From SAR116 cluster bacterium MED-G04 (lineage in GTDB: Bacteria; Pseudomonadota; Alphaproteobacteria; Puniceispirillales; UBA1172), in assembly GCA_002457135.1 (NCBI GenBank), contig NTKX01000002.1, forward strand, positions 1 through 60,140: DNA of 60,140 nucleotides, written 5' to 3'. A program made the translations under genes and the position numbers. Of this stretch, positions 1-9,164 are shown piece by piece. Within the stretch, counting starts at the first letter, position 1. Every line of letters starts with the position of its first letter. The notes below the pieces were generated by a model that saw only the letters and a list, made by a program, of their open reading frames with translations, did not search any database and was not told the origin of the DNA.

Positions 1-375
1 ACCCGCATTATCCATGCGGAAAGGGCGCTCAACCCCCATGATGTGGCGGCTGTCGGCACTGGCAACGTGATCGCCATCGCCGGGATAGGAGACCCCGAAG
101 GGTTCTTTACCATGATTGAAAATGCCGGGTTCGAGCATGTTGAAAAAATCGCCTTTGCGGACCATGAAATGATTTCGGATGATCGCCTTGACCGGATCAG
201 GCAGCAGGCGCAATCCGCCGGGGCCACGATCATCACCACTGAAAAGGATGCCGCACGCCTGGATGGCAGGATCGCCGATATCATGACCATCAGGCTGGAT
301 ACGACCCTGCCCGCTGATTTTTCAGGCAGCGTGATCCCGCCCCTTCACCCACCCCTCTCCAGGGCGCAGGATTGA
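1..375 (+). CDS. lpxK: Tetraacyldisaccharide 4'-kinase, C-terminal part (5' truncated)
   Basis: LpxK phosphorylates the 4' position of the lipid A disaccharide precursor at the inner membrane. The open frame runs in from the left window edge, so only about the last 124 residues are visible. What is seen is the typical LpxK C-terminus: an AIAGIGDPEGFF segment, then a DHEMISDD stretch (the family has FPDHH-like residues here), then TTEKDAARL. The kinase P-loop would lie upstream of the window. The next gene begins 1 nt after the stop and encodes a lipid A acyltransferase, which fits a lipid A operon. The GTG at 43 is internal and not the true start. The identification rests on family motifs only. 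Confidence 0.85.
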   Translation, partial: TRIIHAERALNPHDVAAVGTGNVIAIAGIGDPEGFFTMIENAGFEHVEKIAFADHEMISDDRLDRIRQQAQSAGATIITTEKDAARLDGRIADIMTIRLDTTLPADFSGSVIPPLHPPLSRAQD

Positions 376-376
376 C

Positions 377-1288
377 ATGAAAAAGAGTGTCCCCGCAAAC
401 CTCAGGCACTGGATCGTCTGGGCTGTTGAAGCCGGATTTGTCTTTATCCTGATCGGGATTATCCGGCTGATGCCGCCAGCGATAGCCTCGGCAGTCGGGG
501 GTGCGCTTGTCGGCCTGATCGGCCCGCTGACCCCGTGGCATCGCCGCAGTCTTTTCAATATCGGTTACGCCATGCCTGAAACCAGCATGGCCGAACGCCA
601 GCGCATCGCCCGGGCAGCGTGGGTCAATCTTGGCCGTGTCGGCGGCGAGTTCTGTCATGTCAGGCGGATCATCGCGTCAGACCGCATCACCATCGAAGGC
701 CTCGAACACCTGAACGCGAATAGCCGGGGCGGCTTCATGATCGGCGCGCATCTCGGCAACTGGGAGATTTTCAGCGCACCGGCAAACCGGCTCGACCTCA
801 AGCTCAGCGCCGTTTACCGCCCCACCAACAACCCGATTGTCACGCGCCTGCTCTATGGCCGGTCCTCACTCTATCACCGGATTTACGAAAAGGGCCCGCA
901 AGGCGCCCGCGCCATCGCCAGCACCATCACAAAAGGTGAATATTTCGCCATGCTGGTGGACCAGAAACTGCGTGAGGGCATGATGCTCGATTTCTTCGGG
1001 CATAAGGCCAGCACCGCGATTGCCCATATCAAATTCGCGCTCCGCAGCGGTGTGCCGATTTTCATGGTTCAGGTGATCCGGACCGGGGGATGCCGTTTCC
1101 ACCTCCGCATCACGCCGTTCGATCTGCCCGAAGGCCATGGACGCGGCAAGGATGATGATGAAACCGTGGCCCTGATCGGCACCCGCATCAACGCGATCAT
1201 CGAACGCTGGATCAGGGAAAACCCGGAACAGTGGCTATGGCCCCATCGCCGCTGGCCAGCCAGCAAGGGCGAGCGCGAGGAATCCTGA
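377..1288 (+). CDS. Lipid A biosynthesis acyltransferase (LpxL/HtrB family)
   Basis: This 303-residue protein belongs to the lysophospholipid/lipid A acyltransferase family, which transfers a secondary acyl chain onto lipid A at the inner membrane. A hydrophobic anchor spans about residues 15-50. The catalytic HX4E signature is present as HLGNWE (His125, Glu130), followed by the family's YRPTNNP and MLVDQKLREG segments. The gene follows lpxK with a 1-nt gap, so the two are almost certainly co-transcribed. Which acyl chain or position it uses cannot be told from sequence, so I leave the symbol empty. The length is normal for the family. Confidence 0.88.
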   Translation: MKKSVPANLRHWIVWAVEAGFVFILIGIIRLMPPAIASAVGGALVGLIGPLTPWHRRSLFNIGYAMPETSMAERQRIARAAWVNLGRVGGEFCHVRRIIASDRITIEGLEHLNANSRGGFMIGAHLGNWEIFSAPANRLDLKLSAVYRPTNNPIVTRLLYGRSSLYHRIYEKGPQGARAIASTITKGEYFAMLVDQKLREGMMLDFFGHKASTAIAHIKFALRSGVPIFMVQVIRTGGCRFHLRITPFDLPEGHGRGKDDDETVALIGTRINAIIERWIRENPEQWLWPHRRWPASKGEREES

Positions 1289-1296
1289 TAACAGGG

Positions 1297-2892
1297 TTAG
1301 AACAGATTACCCTGATCGGGATTATCTTTTTTTGAGGCCCCGGCTGGCCTGGCGGGTTTTGCCTTCGGCTCAGGTTTTTGGGCTGATGATGGCGGGGATG
1401 ACTTCTCACCCAGGCTGGCGGCGCGGTCCCCGTCAGCAAAGCGGAGCGATACCGCCGTCCCGTCAGGATGCTCCCCGGCTGATCGCATGATCGCCCCTGC
1501 CGATGTTGTCACCAGCGCAAACCCGCGATCAAGCACACGCTGGAATGATGAGGCATCCAGCAGGCGGATCGACTGATCAAGGCGAGTGCCGGCATGGTTC
1601 AGCCTGGCCGTGATCAGGCTGCCCAGTTTCTGGCTGGCGAGATCAAGCCTCGCGTTGGCCATGGTGATGCGTTCGGCGGGCGGGGTCAGTTTTTCGGTGA
1701 CGCGGGAAAGCCTGCCCCGCGCCGCCTCAATGCTTGAGGCAACCGCCAGATCAGCACGGCGTTCCACCGAACGCAACCGGTCAGCGGCGGCACTGAGCTG
1801 ATGCGACGGGGTCTGCAACCTTGCCCCCAGCCGGGTAAACCGGTCATTGAGCCGCGCCAGAATCGTTTCGGTGCTGCGATCCAGTCCGGTGACGGCCAGA
1901 TCAAGCCTCTGCCCCTTGGTTTCCATCAGCATCCCGGGGTCAGCGAGAACCCGTTCAAGATGACGGACCTGCTGGGTTGATTGGTCGAATTTCTGCTGCA
2001 TGCGCTGCATCATCCGGGTTTCAAGGTCATTGATCCTTGCCTGAATTTCAGCCGCAACCGGGGTGGCAAATTCGGCAGCGGCAGTCGGGGTCGGGGCGCG
2101 CAGATCAGCGGCGTGATCAATCAGCGTGGTATCGGTTTCATGCCCCACCGCTGAAATCACCGGCAGGCGGCAATCGGCAACCGCCCGCACCACCACCTCC
2201 TCATTAAAGGCCATCAGGTCTTCGATGGAACCGCCGCCCCTTGCGATGATCAGCGTATCGGGGGTCGCAATGGCGGGGTCGGGGTGATCAACCAGATGAT
2301 CAAACCCCCTGATTGCGGCGGCGATATCCTCTGCCGCGCCCTGGCCCTGCACCGGCACTGGCCAGACCAGCACATGCACAGGATAACGTTCCTTGAGCCG
2401 ATGCAGGATATCACGGATCACCGCCCCTGTCGGGCTGGTGACAACACCGATGATGCGCGGCATGGCGGGGATCATCTGCTTGCGTTCAGGCGCGAACAGG
2501 CCCTCGGCCATCAGCCGCCGCCGGCGTTCCTCCAGCTGCTTGAGCAAGGCCCCTTCGCCAGCCAGTTCAACCTGCTGCACCACGATCTGGTATTTCGATC
2601 GCCCGGGATAGGTGGTCAGCTTGCCTGTCACCACCACTTCCAGTCCTTCTTCGGGCTGGGTGGCCAGTTGAGCGGCAACGCCTTTCCAGCAGACGGCATC
2701 GAGGGTTGCGCTGTCATCCTTGAGCGTGAAATACACATGCCCTGATGCCGCCCGCTTGGGCTGCGATACCTCAGCCTTGACGCGAACCTGATCATAGACG
2801 CTTTCGACCGTTTTCTTCAGCGCCTGTGACAGATCACCCAGCGTCCAGACCGGGCGATTGCCATCATTGGGTGGTGAGTTTTGTTCCTGCAT
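1297..2892 (-). CDS. xseA: Exodeoxyribonuclease VII large subunit
   Basis: XseA is the catalytic large subunit of exonuclease VII, which degrades single-stranded DNA. Visible in order are an N-terminal OB-fold (about residues 14-110, beginning at WTLGDLSQAL), the catalytic core with TSPTGAVIRD (152-161), ARGGGS (217-222) and GHETDTTLID (250-259), a long charged coiled-coil region to about 460, and a Lys/Ala/Pro-rich tail. The frame stays open upstream to 3351, but that extension runs antisense through purD and is not XseA-like, so I start at the ATG at 2892 (531 aa, normal for alphaproteobacteria). It is divergent from purD across 63 nt. The last five residues are QGNLF, resembling a sliding-clamp binding motif. 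Confidence 0.93.
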   Translation of the reverse strand: MQEQNSPPNDGNRPVWTLGDLSQALKKTVESVYDQVRVKAEVSQPKRAASGHVYFTLKDDSATLDAVCWKGVAAQLATQPEEGLEVVVTGKLTTYPGRSKYQIVVQQVELAGEGALLKQLEERRRRLMAEGLFAPERKQMIPAMPRIIGVVTSPTGAVIRDILHRLKERYPVHVLVWPVPVQGQGAAEDIAAAIRGFDHLVDHPDPAIATPDTLIIARGGGSIEDLMAFNEEVVVRAVADCRLPVISAVGHETDTTLIDHAADLRAPTPTAAAEFATPVAAEIQARINDLETRMMQRMQQKFDQSTQQVRHLERVLADPGMLMETKGQRLDLAVTGLDRSTETILARLNDRFTRLGARLQTPSHQLSAAADRLRSVERRADLAVASSIEAARGRLSRVTEKLTPPAERITMANARLDLASQKLGSLITARLNHAGTRLDQSIRLLDASSFQRVLDRGFALVTTSAGAIMRSAGEHPDGTAVSLRFADGDRAASLGEKSSPPSSAQKPEPKAKPARPAGASKKDNPDQGNLF

Positions 2893-2955
2893 GTTATGAA
2901 AGATCAGCCAAATCAGCCCCAAGGTCAACTCGGAAGCCAGAGGAAAAGTCATCCC

Positions 2956-4215
2956 ATGAACGTTCTTGTTATCGGCGGTGGTGGCCGCGAACATGCCCTT
3001 GTTGATGCTATTGACCGGTCGCCGCTTCTGGCCAGGCTGATGGTCGCCCCGGGAAACCCGGGGATGGAGGATATGGCCGAGCGCGTTGACCTCAACCCCG
3101 CTGACCATGATGGCGTTGTCGCCTTTGCCCGTGACCATGATATTGATCTGGTGGTGATCGGCCCTGAGGCACCGCTTGTCGCCGGGCTTGCCGATGATCT
3201 CATCAGCGCTGGTATCAGGGTCTTTGGCCCCAATGCCAGCGCGGCCCGGCTCGAAGGATCGAAAGCCTTTGCCCGTGATTTCTGTGATCGCCACGGCATC
3301 CCGCAACCCGGGTTTGCCCGGTTTGATGATCACACCGCCGCGATCAGCCATATCAACGCCAGCTATGGCGGCACCGGATGCGTCGTCAAGGCCGATGGAC
3401 TCGCCGCCGGCAAGGGGGTGGTTGTCGCCGATACCAGCGATCAGGCGATTGAGGCTGTCACCATGATGCTGGATGGCGGGGCGTTCGGGGCCGCCGGGGC
3501 CAGCGTGGTGATTGAGGACAGGATCACCGGCACCGAGGCCTCGCTTTTTGCCATGGTTGACGGAACATCGGCTATTTTCATGGGATCAGCCCAGGATTAC
3601 AAACGCGCCCATGATGGTGACAAGGGGCCAAACACCGGCGGGATGGGTGCTGTCTCCCCTGCCCCTGCCCTCAATGACGCGCTGCTCCAGCAAGCCTGGG
3701 ATGAGGTTGTGCTGCCCGTGGTGGCGGGCATGAAACAGGAGGGCAACCCCTATCAGGGCTTTCTCTATTGCGGGCTGATGCTGACCGAAAGTGGCCCCCA
3801 GGTGATCGAGTTTAACTGCCGTTTTGGTGACCCCGAGGCGGAAACCATTCTGCCGCGCCTCAAATCCGATCTGCTCTCTGCCATGATCATGGCCAGTGAT
3901 GGCGGGCTTGATCATACCTCGATGCGTTTTGTTGATCACCACGCCGTCACCGTGATCATGGTCAATGGCGGCTATCCCGGGGACTACCGGAAAGGCGCGG
4001 TGATCACCGGGCTGGATGAAAAATCAGGCGACACCATCGTTTTTCACGCTGGCACGGCGCGGGATGATGACGGCGCGATTATCGCCAACGGTGGCCGGGT
4101 TCTGGCCATCACTGCCCTCGGCCAGAATAATGATGAGGCACGGCAACGGGCCTATGACCGTGTCAGCCGGATCAGCTGGGACGGTGCCTTCTATCGCCGC
4201 GATATTGCAGGCTAG
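2956..4215 (+). CDS. purD: Phosphoribosylamine-glycine ligase (GARS)
   Basis: PurD joins phosphoribosylamine and glycine with ATP, the second step of purine synthesis. The protein has the family N-terminus MNVLVIGGGGREHAL, the ATP-grasp core with KADGLAAGKGV, and the GGMGAVSPAP loop. At 419 residues it is of normal length. An in-frame upstream ATG at 2881 would add 25 unrelated residues. The ATG at 2956 follows an AGAGGAAAAG ribosome binding site and matches the family start exactly. The gene is divergent from xseA and its stop lies 1 nt from the convergent tadA stop. Confidence 0.95.
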   Translation: MNVLVIGGGGREHALVDAIDRSPLLARLMVAPGNPGMEDMAERVDLNPADHDGVVAFARDHDIDLVVIGPEAPLVAGLADDLISAGIRVFGPNASAARLEGSKAFARDFCDRHGIPQPGFARFDDHTAAISHINASYGGTGCVVKADGLAAGKGVVVADTSDQAIEAVTMMLDGGAFGAAGASVVIEDRITGTEASLFAMVDGTSAIFMGSAQDYKRAHDGDKGPNTGGMGAVSPAPALNDALLQQAWDEVVLPVVAGMKQEGNPYQGFLYCGLMLTESGPQVIEFNCRFGDPEAETILPRLKSDLLSAMIMASDGGLDHTSMRFVDHHAVTVIMVNGGYPGDYRKGAVITGLDEKSGDTIVFHAGTARDDDGAIIANGGRVLAITALGQNNDEARQRAYDRVSRISWDGAFYRRDIAG

Positions 4216-4216
4216 A

Positions 4217-4678
4217 TCAGCGGCGGCGGGCAAAAAAATCCTTCAGCAGCGCGGCTGACTGTTCGGCCCCGATACCGGAATAAACCTCAGGCTTATGGTG
4301 ACATGTTGCGTGGGAGAATACCCGCGCACCATGGGCAACCCCGCCCGATTTCGGGTCATCAGCCCCGTAATAGAGCCGCCTGATCCGGGCATGGCTGATG
4401 GCGGCGGCGCACATCGCGCAAGGTTCCAGCGTTACCCAGAGATCACAGTCATTGAGCCGCGCCGAACCCATGATGGCAGCAGCCTGCCGAATGGCGAGGA
4501 TTTCAGCATGCGCCGACGGGTCATGATCGCGTTCGACCCGGTTGCCCGCCATGGCAATGACCTCACCGGCACTATCGGTGATGATGGCGGCCACCGGCAC
4601 CTCACCCGCCTCACCCGTTTCAGCGGCAAGGCGGAGCGCATCAGTCATGGCATCGTTGCGAAACATGGTCCCGTTCAT
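4217..4678 (-). CDS. tadA: tRNA(adenine-34) deaminase / nucleoside deaminase
   Basis: TadA deaminates adenosine-34 of tRNA-Arg(ACG) to inosine and is usually essential. The zinc deaminase signature is complete: HAE at 57-59 (zinc ligand His57, catalytic Glu59) and PCAMC at 86-90 (zinc ligands Cys87 and Cys90). The 153-residue length and the C-terminal helix ending KDFFARRR fit the TadA branch rather than cytidine deaminases. The start at 4678 is the first ATG; an internal Met at residue 5 is possible. The gene is convergent with purD and divergent from rluB across 35 nt. Confidence 0.9.
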   Translation of the reverse strand: MNGTMFRNDAMTDALRLAAETGEAGEVPVAAIITDSAGEVIAMAGNRVERDHDPSAHAEILAIRQAAAIMGSARLNDCDLWVTLEPCAMCAAAISHARIRRLYYGADDPKSGGVAHGARVFSHATCHHKPEVYSGIGAEQSAALLKDFFARRR

Positions 4679-4713
4679 GCGAAAGACAATCGCATAAAAT
4701 TGCTGGCTGGGCT

Positions 4714-5694
4714 ATGGTCTCCCCCATGATGAGAGAAAAGACACCAACGAGAAAAATATCAGCACCGCAGAACCGGCCAGGCGGCAAATCGCGTGGCGGC
4801 GGGGCATCACGGGCAAGACCGCTCAGCGACAACCTCAAAGCGTTGTTTGATCATGGTGAAGCCCGCCCGGAACGCCTCGCCAAGCGGATGGCGGCGGCCG
4901 GGCTGTGTTCCCGCCGTGATGCCGAAAAATGGATCACCGACGGCCGCGTCATGGTGAACGGTGAGCTGCATACAAGCCCTGCCTATAACGCCGCGCCCGA
5001 GGATATCATCACCGTTGATGGCAAGCCCCTGACCCGGCCGGAGCCGCCCCGGCTGTGGCGGTATTACAAACCCCGGGGGCTGGTGGTCAGTCACCGTGAT
5101 GAAAAAGGCCGCAAGACCATGTTTGAGGATCTGCCCGCCGATCTGCCAAGAGTGATCAGTGTCGGCAGGCTTGATCTTGATTCAGAAGGGCTGATCCTGC
5201 TCACCAATTCGGGCGAGCTGGCACGGCATATGGAGTTGCCCGCCACAGGCTGGAGCCGGAAATACCGTGTCCGTGTCCATGGCCGGGTTGAGGCTGAAAA
5301 GCTCACCGCGCTGGAAGAGGGGATCACGATTGACGGCATTCACTATCGCGGTGTCAAGGCGACGATAGACCGGCAGGCCAACAGCAATGCCTGGCTCACC
5401 GTGGTGCTGAAAGAAGGCAAGAACCGCGAAATTCGCCGCATCATGGATACCCTCGGCTATCCCGTCAGCCGCCTGATCAGGGTGTCGTTCGGGCCGTTTA
5501 CGCTCAACACTCTGGAAGAAGGCAGCATTGAGGAGGTCCGCCGCGCGATCCTGAGGGACCAGCTCGGCCTGCATCGTGAGGCTGAGGCACAGGACAAGAC
5601 CGGCACCGCAAAACCCGGCAAACCCGCCAGACGTAACCCAACCGGGGGAAGGCCAAAGAATGCGCATCATCAGCGGCAAAAAACGCGGCACTAA
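4714..5694 (+). CDS. rluB: Ribosomal large subunit pseudouridine synthase (RsuA/RluB/RluE/RluF family)
   Basis: This enzyme makes a pseudouridine in rRNA; the RluB branch modifies 23S rRNA. Seen in order are a basic low-complexity N-tail (about 1-45), an S4 RNA-binding domain (about 53-100, LAKRMAAAGLCSRRDAEKWI), and the synthase domain with the catalytic motif GRLDLDSEGL (Asp154). A second conserved block, GKNREIRRIM, follows. The C-terminus is a Lys/Pro/Arg-rich tail overlapping the next gene. The start is uncertain: ATG 4714 and in-frame ATG 4726 are both possible and neither has a strong ribosome binding site. The exact rRNA target is inferred from family, so RluB is the likeliest but not the only member it could be. 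Confidence 0.85.
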   Translation: MVSPMMREKTPTRKISAPQNRPGGKSRGGGASRARPLSDNLKALFDHGEARPERLAKRMAAAGLCSRRDAEKWITDGRVMVNGELHTSPAYNAAPEDIITVDGKPLTRPEPPRLWRYYKPRGLVVSHRDEKGRKTMFEDLPADLPRVISVGRLDLDSEGLILLTNSGELARHMELPATGWSRKYRVRVHGRVEAEKLTALEEGITIDGIHYRGVKATIDRQANSNAWLTVVLKEGKNREIRRIMDTLGYPVSRLIRVSFGPFTLNTLEEGSIEEVRRAILRDQLGLHREAEAQDKTGTAKPGKPARRNPTGGRPKNAHHQRQKTRH

Positions 5695-6232
5695 CATGAT
5701 GGCACCCGAAGGCGGGCAGGTTCGCCCCACCGCCGACCGGGTCCGTGAAGGCCTGTTCAACATCCTGTCGTCCCGGAAATACAGTGACACGCTGTCCAGC
5801 CCTGTCATCGCCGATATCTTTGCCGGAACCGGTATGCTGGGGCTGGAGGCATGGTCACGCGGGGCCGCCCAGGTCGTGTTCGTTGAAAACAATTCAGCCG
5901 CGCTGGCTGCCCTCAAGGCCAATATCAGCCGCCTTGATATGGCTGATGCCGCCGTGGTGGTGCCGAGGGATGCCACCCGAAATCTGGCCTGGCCAGCAGG
6001 ACCGGCGGGGCTGATCTTTCTTGATCCGCCATGGCGCAAAACCGATGATGACCCCGACCTCGCCCATGATGCGCTGATCAACCTGATCGGGATCGGCGCA
6101 GTGGCGGAAGGGGCGATCATTTCAATCGAGCATGACCGCCGCCGCCCCGCCACGCTGACCCCGGGGTGCAGTCACCTCGAAACCCGCCAATGGGGCAAGA
6201 CAGCCTGCACGCTGATCCGATACGATGGCTAG
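5660..6232 (+). CDS. rsmD: 16S rRNA (guanine-966-N2)-methyltransferase
   Basis: RsmD methylates G966 of 16S rRNA during 30S assembly using SAM. It begins MRIISGKKRG, the usual RsmD start, preceded by a GGGGGAAGG ribosome binding site inside the end of rluB (35-nt overlap), and it is 190 residues long. The SAM site reads DIFAGTGMLGLEAWSRGA and the catalytic motif IV is DPPW, where many relatives have DPPY. Coupling with rluB suggests co-expression of two rRNA-modifying enzymes. Its stop overlaps the convergent mutL stop by 4 nt. Confidence 0.92.
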   Translation: MRIISGKKRGTNMMAPEGGQVRPTADRVREGLFNILSSRKYSDTLSSPVIADIFAGTGMLGLEAWSRGAAQVVFVENNSAALAALKANISRLDMADAAVVVPRDATRNLAWPAGPAGLIFLDPPWRKTDDDPDLAHDALINLIGIGAVAEGAIISIEHDRRRPATLTPGCSHLETRQWGKTACTLIRYDG

Positions 6233-8100
6233 CGGCGACTGAACAGCTTTTCGATTTCAGCAAGGGACAGGCTGATCCAGGTCGGCCGCCCGTGATTGCA
6301 TTGACCGGACCGGGGTGTCTGTTCCATTTCCCGCAGCAATGCGTTCATTTCCTGACCATTCAGCCCGCGCCCTGCCCGCACAGAGCCATAGCAGGACATG
6401 GTGGCAAGGATATGATTGATTCTGTCCTCAAGCAGGGTTGAGGCCCCGAGATGCTGCAATTCTTCGGCAATATCCGTCAACATGGAGGCGACATCACCCT
6501 GACCCAGCAGGGACGGAACCTCACGCACCAGCACGGCACCATCGCCAAAAGCCTCAATCACCAGGCCGAGGCGTGACAGCATTTCGGCGTGATCGAGCAG
6601 CAATGCCGCCTCACCCTGACCGGGTTCGACCACCTCAGGCAACAGCAGGATCTGGCGTTCGATCCCGTCCTGTTCCATCGCCGCTTTCATGCGTTCCAGC
6701 ACCAGCCTCTCATGGGCGGCGTGCTGGTCAATGATGACCATGCCATCACCGGTTTCAGCAACGATATACGTCTTGTGGAGCTGGGCGCGGGCCGCCCCCA
6801 AGGGATAATCCTCTGAGGGGAGAGTGTCATCTGCGGGGGGTATCTCACCAGCCTGGTCATGACCGGAAGGCATCGCTCCCGTTTCCGTCAACCTCGCGGC
6901 TGGCGGGGCATTGAGGCTGTCACCAAAACCCGGGGCCTGCCAATCCGGGCTGGATGAGGATGAGGATGACGGGGAGGATGACCACCCCCTGCCCTGAGAT
7001 GAACCCCGCCACCCCGGATTGTAGCCAGAGCTTTGACGCAACCGGTCAAGCATGGCGGCCCCGCCATCCGCCGTGGTCTGCTGGCTGGCAATGGCGAGCG
7101 CCTGTTGCAGGGCACCGATCACCAGCCCCCTGATCATGGCCGCGTCCCGGAACCGGACTTCGGATTTGGCGGGGTGAACGTTGACGTCAACATCATCGGG
7201 CGGCAGGTCGATAAACAGCACCACCGCAGGATGACGGCCACGCGGCAGGGTATCCCCATAAGCCGCCCGCACCGCCGCCAGCCACTGCCGGTCACGAACC
7301 GGCCTGTTATTGACAAAAAGATGCATGCCCTCGGTGGTGGCCTTGTTCTGGGTCGGCAGACCGGCAAAGCCGTTCAGGCTGGCACCGTCACGATGGCTTT
7401 CGATCCGCACCGCTTCATCAGCGAAACGCCCGCCCATGATATCCCGCATCCTGAGCCGTGAGGCCTCAGCCGGGTCATGGTCCATTGCCGTGAGGCGCGG
7501 GGCCAGTTCCAGCACAGCCCGGTCATCATCATTGAGACTGAATCCAACCGCAGGATGCGCCATCGCCAGTCTCTTCACCATGTCGATCGACTGGGCTGCC
7601 TCGGTGCGGCGTGTTTTCAGGAACTTGAGCCGTGCCGGTACAGACTGAAACAGCTCACTGATCTCAACCCTGGTGCCGCGCTGGCGTGATGATGGTGACA
7701 GCGGCATCACCTCACCGTGACGAACCTCAATCCGCCAGGCCTCATCACTGGCCTCGGCGCGGCTGGTGATGACGAGGCGACTGACCGATGCGATGGAGGG
7801 CAGAGCCTCCCCCCTGAACCCGAAATGATTGATCCGGGCAATATCGTCTTCGGGCAGTTTTGAGGTGGCATGGCGGCGGATCGCCATTTCAAGATCGGCT
7901 GGCATCATGCCGAAACCGTCATCATCAACGGAAAGACCGGCCAGCCCGCCTTCCCTCAACCGGATATCAATTCGGCTGGCCCCGGCATCGATGGCGTTTT
8001 CTACCAGTTCCTTGACCGCGCTGGCCGGCCGTTCAACCACCTCACCAGCGGCAATCTGGTTGATGATGGTATCAGGCAGCAGGCGGATATTCGGGGCCAT
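6229..8100 (-). CDS. mutL: DNA mismatch repair protein MutL (endonuclease type)
   Basis: MutL links mismatch recognition by MutS to strand incision. The GHKL ATPase domain is complete at the N-terminus (AAGEVVERPASAVKELVENAIDAG, with DDDGFGM and GFRGEAL downstream). A Ser-rich linker (about 365-390) leads to the dimerisation domain. That domain carries the metal-binding endonuclease motif DQHAX2EX4E at residues 458-469, plus the supporting CNHGRP segment near the C-terminus, so this MutL should nick DNA itself, as in bacteria that lack MutH. It is the last gene of the ribF-ileS-lspA-lipoprotein-mutL run, 3 nt after the lipoprotein gene. Confidence 0.95.
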   Translation of the reverse strand: MAPNIRLLPDTIINQIAAGEVVERPASAVKELVENAIDAGASRIDIRLREGGLAGLSVDDDGFGMMPADLEMAIRRHATSKLPEDDIARINHFGFRGEALPSIASVSRLVITSRAEASDEAWRIEVRHGEVMPLSPSSRQRGTRVEISELFQSVPARLKFLKTRRTEAAQSIDMVKRLAMAHPAVGFSLNDDDRAVLELAPRLTAMDHDPAEASRLRMRDIMGGRFADEAVRIESHRDGASLNGFAGLPTQNKATTEGMHLFVNNRPVRDRQWLAAVRAAYGDTLPRGRHPAVVLFIDLPPDDVDVNVHPAKSEVRFRDAAMIRGLVIGALQQALAIASQQTTADGGAAMLDRLRQSSGYNPGWRGSSQGRGWSSSPSSSSSSSPDWQAPGFGDSLNAPPAARLTETGAMPSGHDQAGEIPPADDTLPSEDYPLGAARAQLHKTYIVAETGDGMVIIDQHAAHERLVLERMKAAMEQDGIERQILLLPEVVEPGQGEAALLLDHAEMLSRLGLVIEAFGDGAVLVREVPSLLGQGDVASMLTDIAEELQHLGASTLLEDRINHILATMSCYGSVRAGRGLNGQEMNALLREMEQTPRSGQCNHGRPTWISLSLAEIEKLFSRR

Positions 8101-8103
8101 GGT

Positions 8104-8652
8104 CTATTTGATTTTCACCGGCTCATTGATGACAGGGTCAATCGCCAGGGTTGGGCTGTCGGTCGGGCTTTCGCCGTTCTTGATAGCATCACGAATGCGC
8201 TTTGCCTCAGCCTCGGCCGAAAGCTCTGGGCCGATATTCGGCTGGCCACCAAAGAGGATTTCAATCGGCAGGCGGCGTTCGATCTGGATGCCAAGGGTTT
8301 CTTCATCAATCTTGGTGCGAATATCGGGTTCGATCTGGTCCGTGCCGAACACCGCATCAAAGCTGCTGGCATCAGCGCGGCCGCCCTGGGTCAGGACCTG
8401 ATCCGTGACAGAGATGGCATCCGATGCGCTTTCCTGTTTGGCCGAGCTGTCGACCGGCTCAAGGCTGAAACTGGGGGGCAGTGTCAGGGGCGGCCTGACC
8501 ACCACCTGAAATTCATCAGGGGATCGCTTGGCCTTGCCAACCGCCTCATCAAAGCTGGAGCAACCCGTTACCAGCAGGCCGGAAGCCAGCAAAAACAATG
8601 GCATCCGAAACTTCCGCATCATAAACAGGTGCTGTTGAATTTTGGTCATCAT
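8104..8652 (-). CDS. Outer-membrane-type lipoprotein, DUF3035-like
   Basis: This is a small lipoprotein of unknown function typical of alphaproteobacteria. The N-terminus has basic residues, a hydrophobic stretch and a lipobox LVTGC, with the lipidated Cys at residue 31 of the longest form. The mature part begins with a Ser/Lys-rich segment and then SPDEFQVVVRPPLTLPPSF, the conserved core I associate with DUF3035. It overlaps lspA, the lipoprotein signal peptidase that would process it, by 4 nt and precedes mutL by 3 nt, the usual arrangement in the class. A start at a Met 10 or 11 residues further in is possible. The function is not established. Confidence 0.8.
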   Translation of the reverse strand: MMTKIQQHLFMMRKFRMPLFLLASGLLVTGCSSFDEAVGKAKRSPDEFQVVVRPPLTLPPSFSLEPVDSSAKQESASDAISVTDQVLTQGGRADASSFDAVFGTDQIEPDIRTKIDEETLGIQIERRLPIEILFGGQPNIGPELSAEAEAKRIRDAIKNGESPTDSPTLAIDPVINEPVKIK

Positions 8653-9164
8653 CGGTTGCTGTCTCCTTCGGGTCTATCTTTCCCGGTCTTATTACCGAGG
8701 GTTGATAACAGGATCAACCCTGCCCCGATTGTAATCGCCGTATCCGCTACATTAAAGGCAGGCCAGTGCCATTGACCAGCATAAAGATCAATAAAATCGA
8801 CCACCCGGCCATAAATCAGCCGGTCAAGGGCATTACCGAAAGCACCGCCAGCCATCATCTGGCCGCCCAACCGGCCCGCCCGTCCCCAGGCCTTTGTATA
8901 ATACGGCAGGGCCAGGCCAACGATGACCGCAAACCCGCCCAATATCAACGGGGCATAGACCCCGGCATCCTGCAACATCCCGAAACTGATGCCGCTGTTC
9001 CAGACCGGCACAAGCCGGAAGAACGGCAGCACATCAATGACGCGAGGCGGATAAAAAAGGGTTTCAAGCGCCACAACCTTGGTGGCCGCATCCACCGCCA
9101 TCACCAGCACAGCAAGGGCATAAAGCCCGATCACCTGCCGGATGACCCCTTCCGCTGGGATCAT
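8649..9164 (-). CDS. lspA: Lipoprotein signal peptidase (SPase II)
   Basis: LspA is the inner-membrane aspartyl protease that removes signal peptides from diacylglyceryl-prolipoproteins. Four hydrophobic helices are visible. Both catalytic aspartates lie in their family motifs: GAFGNALDRL (Asp114) and FNVADTAI (Asp141). The WNSGISFG block corresponds to the family's NxGxAFG. Its length of 171 residues is normal. It overlaps both neighbours by 4 nt (ileS upstream, the lipoprotein gene downstream), so translation is probably coupled. Confidence 0.95.
   Translation of the reverse strand: MIPAEGVIRQVIGLYALAVLVMAVDAATKVVALETLFYPPRVIDVLPFFRLVPVWNSGISFGMLQDAGVYAPLILGGFAVIVGLALPYYTKAWGRAGRLGGQMMAGGAFGNALDRLIYGRVVDFIDLYAGQWHWPAFNVADTAITIGAGLILLSTLGNKTGKDRPEGDSNR

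Noticed and set aside
2893-3351. Long N-terminal extension of xseA running antisense through purD
   Set aside because: It has no XseA similarity, and purD on the other strand has an intact family start at 2956. The ATG at 2892 gives a normal XseA.
5182-6153. Minus-strand frame across rluB and rsmD
   Set aside because: It is a Ser/Arg-rich shadow of two genes with clear motifs on the plus strand.
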